Part shown: positions 1 through 12,242 of the stretch, in pieces | Position numbering within the stretch: position 1 is the stretch's first letter | Layout of the letters: every line of letters starts with the position of its first letter | DNA from: Rhizopus arrhizus | Taxonomy: Eukaryota > Mucoromycota > Mucoromycetes > Mucorales > Rhizopodaceae | Direction: 5' to 3' | DNA: 64,000 bases | Assembly (NCBI GenBank): GCA_024220505.1 | Contig: JAKZZE010000031.1 | Span: 310,001 to 374,000, forward strand | Translations under genes and position numbers: made by a program | Notes under the pieces: generated by a model | Seen by the model: only the letters and a program-made list of their open reading frames with translations | Told to the model about the DNA's origin: nothing | The model's database searches: none

Positions 1-150
1 TCTGAGACCGCTCGTTCTTTGGATCGTAACTCTCAACCTGATTATCGTGAAAAGCTCGAAGAGGAATTACGTGAAATTCGTGAGTCTGAAATCTGGAGAA
101 CGGGTAAAACGGTTCGTCAACTTCGACCTGAAAATGTTGGCAAGAATTAA
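1..150 (+). CDS. 3' end of an unidentified protein-coding gene
   Basis: An open frame enters from the left edge (frame 1) and stops at TAA 148-150, giving the last 49 residues of a protein. The visible tail is highly charged (for example KLEEELREIRESEIWR) and ends in NVGKN. It looks like a helical, hydrophilic C-terminus. I do not recognise the family. Codon use (CGT, GAA, TCT) is like the expressed genes nearby, so a real terminal exon is likely. It converges on the acid phosphatase gene, with 109 bp between the stop codons. Confidence 0.6.
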   Translation, partial: SETARSLDRNSQPDYREKLEEELREIRESEIWRTGKTVRQLRPENVGKN

Positions 151-259
151 GAAAGTATTTATTTATTGTGTATAAATGGTGAAGGATTTAGATGACAACC
201 ATCTTTCTTTTGCGTGTAAAATAAAAAGCAAATATTGGTTATAAAAGTCATTTTTTATT

Positions 260-1326
260 TTATATTTTAATCTTTTTAGCATTTTTATCATGCTGACCCA
301 AGTTACCAAGGTTCCACTATACAACAAGGTTATCAACTTAATTCTTTGCAATTCAATTGAAACTTACATTGTCTTCGATGGTTCTAAGCAAAGAATAATG
401 ATTGTATCTTGTCTTATCCTTCTTTTTCTTATTTGAAGGATGGAAATCAGGACCAAACAAGAGAGTGAGTACTTTGTTGTTATCAGAAGCACCATCGTCT
501 TCATCAAAAGTGACTACAAACATTGTATTCTTATTGAATGCCTTTTTGTTGATTCGATTCGACAAGAATTTCTTTAACCATCTTGATCCATAAGCCATAT
601 TTGTATCATGAGCATCATTATCAATCTATATTCATATTAGTCTACAGATGGGGCGAGTATTGTGACGATTTACATTAGGAGTGTAGAACACAAACTGAGG
701 CACACTGTTATTCTTGATGTCCTTATCCAATTGCTTTGAGTTTACAATCTTTGCACATCTTGATTTGCTAATTTGAATGTTTTTGAATGAAATGAATGGG
801 TTATGTTTACGTGCATAACCCTTAATATCCATCTTTTTATTACAGTTGCCTTTAAACATATGTCAATAAAGAAGCATATAGTTTGACCTAACATCATACC
901 TGGATAGTCTTCTTGATACGTTTTCCATGAGATACCTTTGGCTTCCAACAAGTCAACGATAGTTTTTCTATTGATATTGGATTCATCATCTTCATTTGTT
1001 CCTTTAGTGGATCCACTGATCATGGCAATCTATTGGATTGTTAATCATCATGTAATTCTTAAAATACTTCAACTTACATAGTTGGGCTGAGAAGGATGGG
1101 TAGTAGCCAAATAGTTGGTAAGGGCCATTCCCTTATATTTAGATGTCAAAGTAGAAAGATATTTATCCTTGGCTGCCACATCATAATCTTGATTTTCAAA
1201 CACAATAATCACCACCCGATCAAAATATTTCCCTTTGATCAATTCGCTGGAATTGCTACTGACCGGACGAGCTTGAATCAATAGCCATTGGAGAAAGAAA
1301 AAGAAGAGAGTCAATTGGTTCAACAT
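260..1326 (-). CDS. Secreted acid phosphatase, phosphoesterase family (PF04185-like)
   Basis: Likely a secreted phosphomonoesterase that frees phosphate outside the cell. The start is the ATG at 1324-1326, followed by a hydrophobic signal peptide (Phe/Leu-rich, ending near QARPVSS). Family landmarks appear in order: the N-terminal VVIIVFENQDY block, the HPSQPNYIAMISGS block (formed only after removing an intron at about 1030-1077), the FYTPNIDNDAHDTNMAYGS block (again across an intron) and the VVTFDEDDGASDN block. The last exon begins after an intron at about 314-351, reads WNLGNLGQHDKNAKK, and stops at TAA (260-262). About four introns of 33-50 nt have GT...AG ends. Family members include fungal acid phosphatases and phosphatidylglycerol phospholipase C-like proteins, so the exact substrate is uncertain. 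Confidence 0.85.
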
Positions 1327-2153
1327 GATTTGAATGATAACATAAAAAAAACTTATTCTGTAGCTTATTTATATAGACTTTTGAGTTAATCAAAGTAATG
1401 GTAAATTCTAATGAGTACTTCCTCAATTGGAAGTAGAATTTATTACCAGGCAAAGAGTCAATCAGGGTACTCTCTTTACAATTAGGAGAAATTACTTGAT
1501 TAGGTATCTGTGGACCCAGTGTACTTTATTCAATCATGGTAATTGATCGCTTCCAAATATAATGTGTATATCAACCGATACACATGCCTGCACTTTCTGA
1601 GTTCTATAATTTGCCTTTTTTTTTTTTTTTTTTTTCCTGAATCATCTAATTAGCAATTAAAAATTACCAAAAATCTAAAATAAATTCCGTATATTCGCAC
1701 ACACACAATTTAGAATGATTTTTTAAGAAAAACAATTTTTATTCTTGTCTTTTATTATCAGAATAATATCATTCGGTTGGTTTACTGTAAAAGACTTTAG
1801 CCGTCGTAATTAAAAATCTGTATTGGTTTTGAATTATTTGCATAGGAGAAAATAAGTTGTCTGTCCTTTCGTCTGTGAATAAATGATGTCTATTAATTAA
1901 AATATGATTGATATTTTTAAAAGGACATCAGGCGATATTTTCAATGCTCACACATACACAAAAAAGAAATTCACTAATCATTGTTCACTTTGTGTTTTGT
2001 CTAATGCGATGCATGGTGATCCTACAACAATAGACAACAACAAATACGTCTGTTTAAATCATGTTTCTATGTTACACTACACTGGAACACCGACAAAGTG
2101 GCCCATTTATTGATTTCTCCCTCTTCCTTTTCTCCTTCTTTTTATTTTCATTG
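1327..2153. other. Divergent intergenic region, no gene seen
   Basis: 827 bp separating the divergently transcribed acid phosphatase (-) and Cla4-like kinase (+) genes. It holds a T run at about 1617-1635, a short CA repeat at 1699-1706 and AT-rich sequence. A short open frame at 1904-2113 has no protein-like composition. An in-frame ATG at 2061 would prolong the kinase N-terminus by 31 mostly hydrophobic residues; I take this as leader. Promoters for both genes presumably lie here. Confidence 0.6.
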
Positions 2154-4354
2154 ATGCCTGACGTTATTATAAAAGAAGGTTATCTTTCTTTAAAAGAAGA
2201 AGGATTGAGAGCTTGGATATGGTCTAAAAGATATTGTGTGTTAAGAGACCAATCACTTACTTTTCACCGCAACGAAGTAAGACGACTCGAAAGCACTCTT
2301 TACTCTTTCTTTTTACACTCACACCTTTGGTTTATAGGCTGGACAGTGTATTGGTTTATTATTTTTAAAAGAGATTGGATCAGTGACTAGAATTGACTTG
2401 AAACCCTATTGTTTTGAGATTACTGCAAAAGATAAAACTTATTACATTGCTTGTAAAAGTGATGAAGAACTTTATGGTTGGATGGACGAAATATATAATG
2501 TAAACTATGATGGTATAAACATGTCCGTTGGGTGCTAATGCGTTCAGTAGAGATCTTCTGTGGGTACCTCAGGTCCAACTAATTTTGAACATAAAGTTCA
2601 TGTCGGCTTTGACCCCATCACGGGTGCCTTCACTGTAAGAAAAGAGGTGTAGAGAGAGAAGGTGAGAGAGTAACCGATAGGATAGGGGCTCCCTGATCAA
2701 TGGACTCGATTATTGAAAGGTTCAGCTATTACAGCCGAAGATGCCGCGAAAAATCCACAGGCCGTATTGGACGTACTCGAGTTTTATGCAGAACAGACAA
2801 AACGAGAAGAAGAAGAATATGGTACGTCAGAACTTCAAGGTGCTGTTGAACGTATGAGCGGATTGAATTGGGCAAAGGAGATGCAACAACAAGCAGAGAA
2901 ACCAACAGTCAAGTTACCACGAAAGACAGCACCTACCCCACGGCCTGCTCCACCTCCTCCACCCGAGACACATCCAAATGAGTCCAGTCAGCAAAAGGTA
3001 AATACTAAAAGGAAAAAAAAAGGGAGGCTGTTTGACTGATCTGTTGGTGAAGGTGACATCACCCGTAAGAGATGAAATTTCAGCTAAGGATGGTCAATTG
3101 GATCAGTGGCTGGAGACAAAACTTGCTTTAAATAAAAAACTACCCGATATGCCTACCAATAAGGAGCTGATTGATATGGAAAGAGAACGAGAGCGAGAAC
3201 GTATCCTTCGAGAAAGAGAAAAGGCAGCAGCTCAGGTCTCTTCAAAAAAGAAGGTGGAGCAAAGAATTAGTACGATGACGGAAGCACAAATCATGGAGAA
3301 ACTTCGTAAGTTCTGCTAGTGCCTTGATCCATTTATTCATCTTTTTTATAGGCTCTGTTGTTTCCAAAGGGAACCCCAGTGATTGCTACAAAAAGGTAAA
3401 AAGAGTCGGTCAAGGGTAAGTGATGACTTGAATGTGTGTTGCGCAGATATTGATAAATGTCTCTAGTGCTTCTGGCTCAGTGTTTGTAGCTCTTTCACTA
3501 GCCACCAATACAAAAGTTGCCGTCAAGCAAATGGATCTGAGCAGTCAACCTCGTAAAGAGCTGATTGTGAACGAGATCCTAGTGATGAAAGAGTCACAGC
3601 ATCCCAACATTGTGAATTATCTGGATTCCTTTCTTATTGGAAATAACGATCTTTGGGTGGTGATGGAGTATATGGAAGGAGGTGCATTGACTGATGTGAT
3701 TGATAATAACAGCACAATGACAGAACAGCAAATAGCCACTGTTTGCCTTGAGGTAAATTGAAAAGGTGAGATAATCTAGACTCATTATCTATATAGTCTA
3801 TACACGGCCTTCATCATTTACATTCACAAAACATCATTCATCGCGATATCAAATCGGACAATATCCTCTTGAACGCTCATGGCCACGTCAAGATCAGCGA
3901 CTTTGGATTCTGTGCTAAACTCACGGACCAAAAACGCAAACGAGCGACCATGATCGGTACGCCTTATTGGATGGCACCTGAAGTTGTCAAACAAAAGGAA
4001 TATGGGGCCAAGGTCGACATATGGTCACTGGGCATCATGGCGATTGAGATGATTGAGAATGAACCACCCTATTTGGATGAGGAGCCGCTCAAGGCACTGT
4101 ATTTAATTGCGACCAATGGAACGCCTACTCTGAAACATCCAGAAAGACTATCAACCGAACTAAAATCATTTTTGGCTGTTTGTCTTTGTGTCGATGTACG
4201 ATCTCGTGCAAATTCAGCGGAATTGCTAAAGGTAAATCAATTTTTGATATTAAAAAAAGAAAAACTCAACGGTTTATAGCATGAATTTCTGAAAAAGGCT
4301 GGACCTTTAGAAATTTTGGCGCCTTTATTAAAATTCAGATCAAAACAGACTTAG
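2154..4354 (+). CDS. CLA4: Cla4-type p21-activated (PAK/STE20) protein kinase
   Basis: A Cdc42/Rac effector kinase of the PAK family, expected to act in polarity, budding or hyphal growth and cytokinesis. The domain order is that of Cla4/Skm1: an N-terminal PH domain (starts [20 protein letters not shown], ends [11 protein letters not shown]), a CRIB Cdc42-binding motif ([18 protein letters not shown] followed by GLPDQW), a Pro-rich linker (PRPAPPPPP) with a long Glu/Arg helix, then the kinase. Kinase landmarks are a Gly-loop GQGASGSVF split by an intron, the VAVKQ lysine, [27 protein letters not shown] and [12 protein letters not shown]. The ending is short (LLKFRSKQT). About eight short introns must be removed; CRIB and Gly-loop residues only appear after splicing. 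The ATG at 2154 gives the standard PH start. It converges with eIF4G across 137 bp. Confidence 0.93.
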
Positions 4355-4491
4355 ATTCCCTTTCCCTTTTACTTGACCTTATACATGTTTAATAAACACA
4401 CAGGAATTATTGTAATATTGACAAGAATGGCTTTAAATAATGATGCTTTTAATCAAATTTTTTAATACAAAATCATGCTGCTGTTATGCGT

Positions 4492-6616
4492 TTATCTACT
4501 AAGATTCGATGTACTTCTTGAGGATCCCTGACGAGATATAGGGGAACCAAAACTACGGGAGCTGCCAGAGCGTTTCATAGTTTCTTTTTCTTTTTCTTCA
4601 TTTGCTTTCTTGGCCTCCTGATGGATTTGTGCAATTGTTTTGGGTCCAGCTTGTGCTCCTCCACGTGTGAGCGTCCATCGACTCTTGCGGAGATCCATTA
4701 CATCCTACATGTTGTGAGTTGAGGAAGACTGTACATAGGAGAAGATGTGAATCTTACCAAAATCATAAATTTAACTCTAGAACTCAGTGTCTTGCTTTCA
4801 TACATTTCTTTCATTCTCGTAAAGCAAACATCAAGCCACTGTCTATTATTAATATCACTCGACTCAAATGTCTTACCGACTGTCGTAATCAGTTTACACA
4901 TCGTCTCAGTCTCTTCATCTTCTGGTGTTTCAACATTACTGCACAACCTTCGCAGACACTCCTTCATCACATTATTACTCAGCATACGAAGCTTATACAA
5001 TTCACCAATGAACTGGACCAGACCCAGGCCACGACGTTTGGCCTTGACAGCAGCATAATATTCGTCTGTCAGCATCACATTGGGGTCATTTTCATCTAGC
5101 TTGGGAATATCACTCTTCCAACCTTTATAAAAGTCAGACTGACAACGAATCAAGAGATATTTACGATACAGTGGGCCACCACAGACAGGCTTCTTGGTCT
5201 TTTCATCCAATATATTGACATTCTTAATGTTCTCATTGGCTGTTGTCAGTTCATAAAGTTTCATGGCCAACTGAGCCCACATGACAGCAAATGCAGGCTC
5301 ATCACAGGCCTTATCAAAAATAAGGTCGATGACTGTCTTTAAGGAAACCGCATCCTCTTCCTTTTCGGCTTGCTTGACATAATCCCAGATCTGACTGGAG
5401 ATGGATTCAAATTTTTCCAAAGTGAGTTTGTTCAAAAGCGACTTGACTTTGCGAACAATCATCTCTTGAGACACAAGCTCTTCTTCTTCTTCTTTAGGTC
5501 CTGCCTCGGTCGTTTGAACCTTGGGTACCCAACGGTTCTCATTCTTAATCAAAGGTGCTACCTCTTCCAGTGGTGTGCTTGGTGTACTACCACCCTCTTG
5601 ATCTTTAGGTGCCCGGCGCAATTTACCACCACGACTGCTACGATTTCGACTGGATCCCGAACGCTCCATACCCTGTGAGCTGTCTTGACGACGACGACCC
5701 GATCCGCTGCGAAGCATGGCTTCACCTGCCAAGCCGCGTCCACGACCGCGTTCAGAGGTTTGGCGACGTGACATGCTGCGACCGGTAGGCTTTTCGGCAT
5801 TCATGTCTTCAAAGGGTACTAGATTGGTCCCGGCTGGAAGTGCTTTGCAGGTATCTTTGAATTGCATCATAAAGGCAATTTCGTAAACTACTCGATCACC
5901 CTTGTCTTCGATCCTTGTGGTAGTCTCTGGGCTTGATCCTTCCTTGGCGGGCACACTGGGTTGAGCTTCATCTGTTGCTTTAATGTTGCTTTCTTCCTTG
6001 ATAGCATTATCCTTCCCTTCTTCTTTCATGTCCTCTCCGCTCTTTTCTGCTTGCACATCCTTTTCCACTTCTTCAGATCCTTCCAAACCCTTTTCCTCGA
6101 CGTCTTTTACTTTTTTCCCCTCAATTTCCTTGGCTTCAGTTTGATTTTCTATATTCTTCTTCACTTTGCTTTTTCTTCTTTTACATTATTTTCTTTTTCG
6201 CCCTCTTTCTCTGCTTCCTACATAGCTCACATCATTATTACTCGTGTACTTTTATGTGTTAGTTTAACAAAACCTTAGAGTCAACCATCTTGACCGGGGA
6301 AGAAGTTTCTTGATCAGGTTCTTTGGTTGGAGGTTGAATCACTTCTCTGTTATTGGGGTTAATAATCGGAATGGCTTTACTTCCGGTGGGTGGACGAATG
6401 AATGTTTGACTGCTGTAATTGGCACCACTATTATCATTATGGTGTTGAAAAGTAGAAACAGAAGAATACTATGCATATATTCCGAATAAGCATTGATATA
6501 ATATATAGTTTTATTTATATATCTACATGTTGATTGTTTTGCCAAGCCTTACTAGTATCTTGGTTATTAGCTAAATTTGTAGGTGATGTTCTATCCTGAG
6601 AAGGTATATGGCTCAT
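4492..6616 (-). CDS. EIF4G: Translation initiation factor eIF4G (MIF4G scaffold)
   Basis: The scaffold of the cap-binding complex that links eIF4E and eIF4A. The N-terminal exons (ATG 6614-6616) encode MSHIPSQDRTSPTNL... and, after an intron, a block RPPTGSKAIPIINPNN typical of eIF4G. Next come an acidic Glu/Lys stretch, an eIF4E-binding site (YEIAFMMQFKD), an Arg/Ser-Gly-rich linker, and the MIF4G domain starting near VRKVKSLLNKLTLEKFESISSQ and ending across an intron (4690-4745) with DVMDLRKSRW and GPKTIAQIHQEA. A Ser/Arg-rich tail follows (SRQGSSRSTSNLSR, stop 4492). No MA3 domain follows, as in yeast. At about 6160-6220 the exon reading EAEKEGEKENNVKEEK runs into TGA (6161-6163) while the long exon is open one base out of phase; this is either a single-base error or an unrecognised splice site. 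Confidence 0.88.
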
Positions 6617-9600
6617 ATTGAGTATATAAAGATAAGAAAACCAAAATACATATATAAAAAAAAAAAAAGAAAAAAAAAAAAAAAAACCTCAGTTTTTGTG
6701 ACTATTTGTTGTTTCTAAAGTGCTTATGCATGTGTGTATCCACACGAAATTACATGGCATTCTTCATTGACGTACAAAGTACAACCATAGGAAGGTTTTT
6801 GGTATACATTCATAAGATTAAATGGCTTCTGTTAAATACAAGCATATATTTGAACATGTCTAGATAAATGCGATCATTTTCCTTGAAAATCATACTTCAA
6901 CTTGACGTCAAATTGATTTTTTTTTTTTTGTTTTTTTTTATTTGCTCTTTTGTCATCCACCTCGACTTGATTTCCCGCCCCCAACATATGCCCTTTTCTT
7001 TTTGCATTCTGTGAATTTTATTTGATTCAAGCAAGTGATTTATTTATGCTAAAAATTCATGCGGAGATGTCTTTTTTGTAGAAGTCCTTTTTTGATCCGA
7101 ATCGGCAATTGTTTGTATCTAGCAGCAACTTTCTCCAAAGAGCTTCTTTCGAGCAGCTACATGTGTAGATATTGGAATAGTGTTATTGAAATATTAAATA
7201 CACTACCTTCACTATGATATATATGATCTTTATGTTCGTTGACCTGTCTGAGCCATTTTAACAGCATCAAAACCCTCGGATAAAACAACACTCTGGGAAA
7301 CTTAGCGGCAACAAAAAATATCGCAGATACCTTTTTTTTTTTTCGTCATAATTTGCTTTAACAGACAGACCCTTTTCTGTTTAAAGTTAAAATATAAGAT
7401 ATTGTTAAAGAAAGAGAGAGCCAATAGCCAAAGCAATCATTTCTATTTATTTCCAACATAAGATAAAATATAAGTTTTTCTTTCTTCAAGGTTCCTTTAT
7501 TATAGCTGTTATTAAGACCGTATAAAATGTATCCAATTGTGGGCTTTAACCAGTTATATAATCCGGAAAGCAAATACCGTGTAGGTTTTATAGAAAATAT
7601 ATGTCTTGTATGTCATTATAATTAAAAAGAATGAGTTAAGGATAGCACAAGTAAAGTTCATACTATTTAGCTTCTATCTTTTTTTCTGAGAAAAATAAAT
7701 ACTCTTTATACAAAACCCAAAGGCATTACTTGTTTTTATAATATAATATGAAACCAATTATAAGATAAAAAAAGATCTGCTTTTCCAGAACCTAATTAAT
7801 ACATACATAATAAAAAAGAAAACTGATATTTACCAAATAATGTATACAAAGCAGTATGTAGCAGATAATGAGCTTGTTCAAACAATGCAAGTTTTCGATA
7901 TTAATTATTATCTGATTTGTTGTGAGTCTTTTTTTTTATAAACAAGTAGGTGTATTGTTTTGAAGTCAATAACCCCCTTTTTTTTGCAAGTACTTTTTGC
8001 TGTAATTACAAATGGGATTACGTGCCAGAGTGAAACGCAAAAATAAAATAGATAAAAAAACCAGCTTGAAATAAGTTATTTCAATCAATATATCGTTAGA
8101 CTCCATTGGAATTAAACTTCGTAAGCTTACAATCTTTCTCAGAAGACATTCAAGAGTAAACAAAGTCAATAATACTGCATCAACACTACTGATACTTACT
8201 TTTATTTTTAAAAGAAAAAAATCTTCCTGTTAGTACATTAAAGAAGTGCTTACAGCTGTAACGATTATTTCCTGAAATTATATATTTGCAAAGCAGCTGA
8301 ATATCATCGATAAAACAGAATTGTAAGCATCGTTCTAAAGATATTTCCTTTTGTGATGTATTTTCTATCCACAATGTACTCCTGCAGACTGTCTACAGCT
8401 ACTTGTCATTTAGGTATAAACTATAATCCTTTTATATCCTCAAACTCTCCTCCACTAATTTGTTTTTAAAAACATTATGTATGCTTTGAATAAAGAACTA
8501 AAATAACGACAAAACCAAAATAAAAGAGCAAGCTTTATCTCAATAACTATTCGAAAATATAGTCTTATCCCTGTTTTCTACATTGATGTTAGGGAATGCA
8601 GTACAAACCGGCGAAGCTAGGAGAACAAGGTAAAGAATGATCTACTCATTTAATGCTGACCTAGGAAGAAAATGAGTTGAGTATATTATGTCTAGAGGAA
8701 TACCACTTTTAAAAAATTGTTCTGGAAAACATCCTTCAGGAAATCCTTTTTCACAAACGGCTTCACAGGTCACAGTAAAAACAAACAAGAATAGCAAGAG
8801 TGAACTTCATCTTGATTTGCTTCATAATACTTTTTCTTTTTGGTGCAAAAGTACATTCTTTTTATCTCAAATCTGACTATATATCAAAAGAAATAAAAAA
8901 CATAGGTCATAACTCAGGACTGATATTAATGCTGACTTTGTGGTTTAATTTATATAGAACATACATTCTATGCTTCTCATTATATCCTGAATAGAGCTAA
9001 ATTGATATTTATTTAGTAAACAATTCTATTCTATTCGCTGATCAGTATGCATACGGTTCCTTTCAATTCTTCTTTACTATAATGCCACCAAGAGGAAAAG
9101 CAATCATCAAAATATCACAACAGCGCTTATTTTTTTTCTCTTTAACAAATGTATTTATGCAGTCAAATACAATTTAATAAAAGCAATAAATAATATTTTC
9201 AATAAATTGATGGGTGAATATCTGAGCGCAGTACAGCTAGCATTGAAGCTAATCTTTTGAATATAAAAAAGAAGGCTAAAACTATGCCATATATACGATA
9301 TGCAATTTCGGTTGTATTAGACGTAAGGTGCCTCTATATCTTCTGTCGTCTGTATATCAAATGAGCACAAACTATGCTAGCGATGCTTTTGAGAAGAAGA
9401 ACAAAAGTAAGAGTATAAATCTGTTAATTTATATAAAATTTAATCCTAAATCAACGCGTAAGCTAACGAGGCATGAATTAAAGTTTATTGTCTATAAAAA
9501 GATAAATCCGAATCGAAATAGACAGAATTTATAGAGGAATCATCCTTGTGTTAAAGTATGTTGTGTCTATTTGAATTAAAGAATGGATGCTTTTTAGTGA

Positions 9601-9663
9601 GATATGATACAAATAGCGAATCATGTTTAATATATGAATAAATTATCCTTCTTCAAATGAAAA
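6617..9663. other. 3 kb AT-rich intergenic region, no gene recognised
   Basis: Upstream of eIF4G there are A runs (6655-6686) and T runs (6917-6939, 7330-7340). The rest is AT-rich with only short open frames (60-70 codons) whose translations look random. I see no tRNA, no transposase motif and no convincing inverted repeats. It may hold decayed mobile DNA too old to recognise. Confidence 0.5.
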
Positions 9664-11107
9664 TTAATAATATTGAAATCCTGTATATGGCACTGTCTGA
9701 GTAGTCATATAAAATGAATTTTTTGATGTTGTGGATGATGAGGTATAGGTATGCTTATTATATACATTTTCTTGTGAGGATGGAGAACATTTTGTTTGAA
9801 AGTAATCGGGTGCTTGATAATTCTTTTTGCGTAATAACATCTTATTCCTTTGTCGAAGCGCAGAGGATTTTTGCGATTCAAAGAGATGAGTCAAGGCTTG
9901 AATGATGTTTGCAGTATTCATATTATGCTTAACTACAAATTCCTTGGCTAGCTCTTTAGGTTCATCCAGCTCTCTAATTTTCACAGGTATCTTTAACGTG
10001 TCACTCAATTCGACGTTAACGGTGATCAAGACTTCGTTTGTGGGTGGTGATGTATCCAAAGGTTTGTTGCTATGATCAGAGCTCTTTTTCTTGCTAGGAT
10101 GAGAGAATGTGTGCGCTTTCTTTGTCGTATTTTTGTTATTCTCTAGTTTGGATGTATCTTGTATAAAATTATTAGACACATTCCCTGTATTCTTGATCTG
10201 AGACGGACTTTTTGCTGCTTGTCCCCATCCTCCCAAACCGTTTGTTGGAGCACTATTAATATCATCAGAACACGATGGCCAGTCCGATGTATAAGTCTCC
10301 GATTTATCTTCTGTACTCGTTTTTCCCCATTCTGATGAGCTTTCAGTGATCAATTCCCAATGATCCGAGCCCATTTGAGTCGCATCAAACGCTGCCCAGC
10401 CATCATGGGTATCCTCAACAGCTTTGGCCCAATCCTCTACTGTCACCTTTGGTTTCGCTAGACCTAAATCAACGGGTGCCTCGGCTGATTTTATCCAGCA
10501 GTTATTCACCGGCGGTACCTTTTGGCGGATGAATGGCCTCGCTTCCTTGTGTCGATCTGTCTTTGATTCCAGTATGCTGACAACTACTCGCGTTGGTTTT
10601 TTTTGATGTTCGCCACTCTTTTTCACCTCTTTAATCCAACTTGCAGTGGTAGATGGGTCCTATTTAAAAAATTGTTAATCAGGCTCTTTTACCATGCGTT
10701 ATACTTACTTCTTTTTCTTTCCAAAAAGGAGTCTCTACTAATTTTTTTGAATTCCAATGATTTGTCTCTTTTATCTTTGATGCTGGAGTATTTTTCGAGA
10801 GCTGAACAGTAGATGAATAAGTTGGAGTAGTCGAGATCGATGTTGATGTCGGTTTTTTTTTAACTTGTTTGACAGATTTGGATTCCTTGGGTGTTAATTT
10901 CTTTTTAGTTTGTTGAAGACGATGAGCAAGAATATGTTGTTCAGAAATGGGTATAAAGTTCTTGCCTTGTCTGTGAAGTTGTCCACTGCCAAGACCGTTG
11001 GGTCCAGGTAGATCTTGAGGATCGGCAAGTGTATGCCAAGATGAATCGGCGAGTTGTGAACCCCAAGTAGAAGCCAAGGGTCCATATTCTTCGTCATTAT
11101 CTCTCAT
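9664..11107 (-). CDS. Uncharacterised protein with Trp-rich N-terminus and conserved-looking C-terminal domain
   Basis: Two exons joined at about 10662-10711 (GTAAGTATAA...AATAG) give about 460 residues. The start ATG at 11105-11107 is followed by MRDNDEEYGPLASTWGSQLADSSW. Most of the protein is low-complexity, Ser/Thr/Lys-rich and repeatedly carries Trp-Gly or Trp-Ala patches (GWAAFD, GLGGWGQAAK), and is probably disordered. Near the C-terminus there is an ordered block: ITVNVELSDTLKIPVKI, then DEPKELAKEFVVKHNM and NIIQALTHLFESQ. It resembles the short beta-strand plus helix module found at the end of many fungal hypothetical proteins. A Tyr/Thr-rich tail ends in TGFQYY. I do not recognise a named family, and no function is assigned. 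Confidence 0.7.
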
Positions 11108-11549
11108 TTAATTATATAATATGAAGAAAAGAAAGAAAAGAGGGGTAATATTTGAGTAATAAAAAGAATAAAAAAATCTTTTTTTTTTTTGGCACGACCT
11201 CAAGAAATTTGGAGCACTGTGCACCTCCTTAATAGGGACTAAAAACACATACTTAAAAGCTTAATTTATAACAGGTATCTAAAGGAATCAAGGAAAAATT
11301 AGGGGGAAAGTGGGGTATGATAAAGCTTAATATGATTAGAATTGCAGATAGAAATAAATGCATGACACTAGCAAAGAGGCATATGGTCCGATTTGGATAT
11401 AAAATCCGGTCCGGAAATATATCTCATCTATGATAGGAGAAGCAGTAAAAAAGAATCAACTTTGGGTGGTGCGAGGGACAGAGTGCACATGATAGAAAAC
11501 ATGGCATATGCTTGTAGCCTAAAATCCTTCTTTCAATATATAATCCATC
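11108..11549. promoter_or_regulatory. Divergent promoter region between the unknown gene (-) and RPS23 (+)
   Basis: 442 bp between two divergent start codons. It contains T runs (11177-11190) and purine-rich stretches. I could not identify a specific factor site. As RPS23 should be strongly transcribed, its core promoter is expected in the right half. Confidence 0.4.
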
Positions 11550-12242
11550 ATGGGTATGTAGCTTGTACATTCTTGTTGAGGTTTACTGTTGATTATAAAA
11601 AAGAGGGAGAAAAATACTATTTATTGGATGGATGCATCAGAATGAAAAAGACAGCTTAAAAAACCATGACAGACAACAACTGATGATTTGGCAGATAGCT
11701 TTGATGAATTCACTACAATACAACATTCTTTTTTTAATCAACATGAAACCTCTTTGAATTGTATAGATGTTTCATCATCAGTTTATTAATGCTCTTTCAT
11801 TTTCATAGGTAAGGGACAACCTAGAGGTTTAAACGCTGCCCGTAAGCTTCGTATCCACCGTCGCGACCAACGTTGGGCTGATAAGCAATACAAAAAGAGA
11901 GCTCTTGGAACCGCTTTCCGTTCTTCTCCCTTTGGTGGTTCTTCCCACGCCAAGGGTATCGTTCTTGAAAAGATTGGTGTCGAAGCCAAGCAACCTAACT
12001 CTGCTATTCGTAAGTGTGTCCGTGTTCAATTGATCAAGAACGGTAAGAAGGTCACTGCTTTCGTCCCCAACGATGGTTGTTTGAACTATGTTGATGAAAA
12101 CGATGAAGTCTTGATTGCCGGTTTCGGTCGTAAGGGTCGTGCTATTGGTGATATTCCTGGTGTCCGTTTCAAGATTGTCAAGGTCGCTGGTGTCTCTCTC
12201 CTTGCTTTGTACAAGGAAAAGAAGGAAAAGCCCAGATCATAA
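11550..12242 (+). CDS. RPS23: 40S ribosomal protein S23 (uS12)
   Basis: The universally conserved decoding-centre protein uS12. Exon 2 (11809-12242) encodes [18 protein letters not shown] through the [20 protein letters not shown] signature (the loop carrying the prolyl hydroxylation site in eukaryotes) to [13 protein letters not shown], stop TAA. The N-terminal Met-Gly is missing from this exon. It is supplied by a four-base coding exon ATGG at 11550-11553, whose splice to GT AAG GGA restores Met-Gly-Lys-Gly. The 255-nt intron (GTATGTAGC...TTTCATAG) is much longer than others here, as is common in ribosomal protein genes. Total 145 residues, the usual length. Codon use is strongly biased (GGT, AAG, GTC), fitting high expression. 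Confidence 0.95.

Noticed and set aside
11554..11808. C/D-box snoRNA in the RPS23 intron
   Set aside because: TGATGA words are present on both strands, but no CTGA D box follows at a suitable distance, so no snoRNA is claimed.
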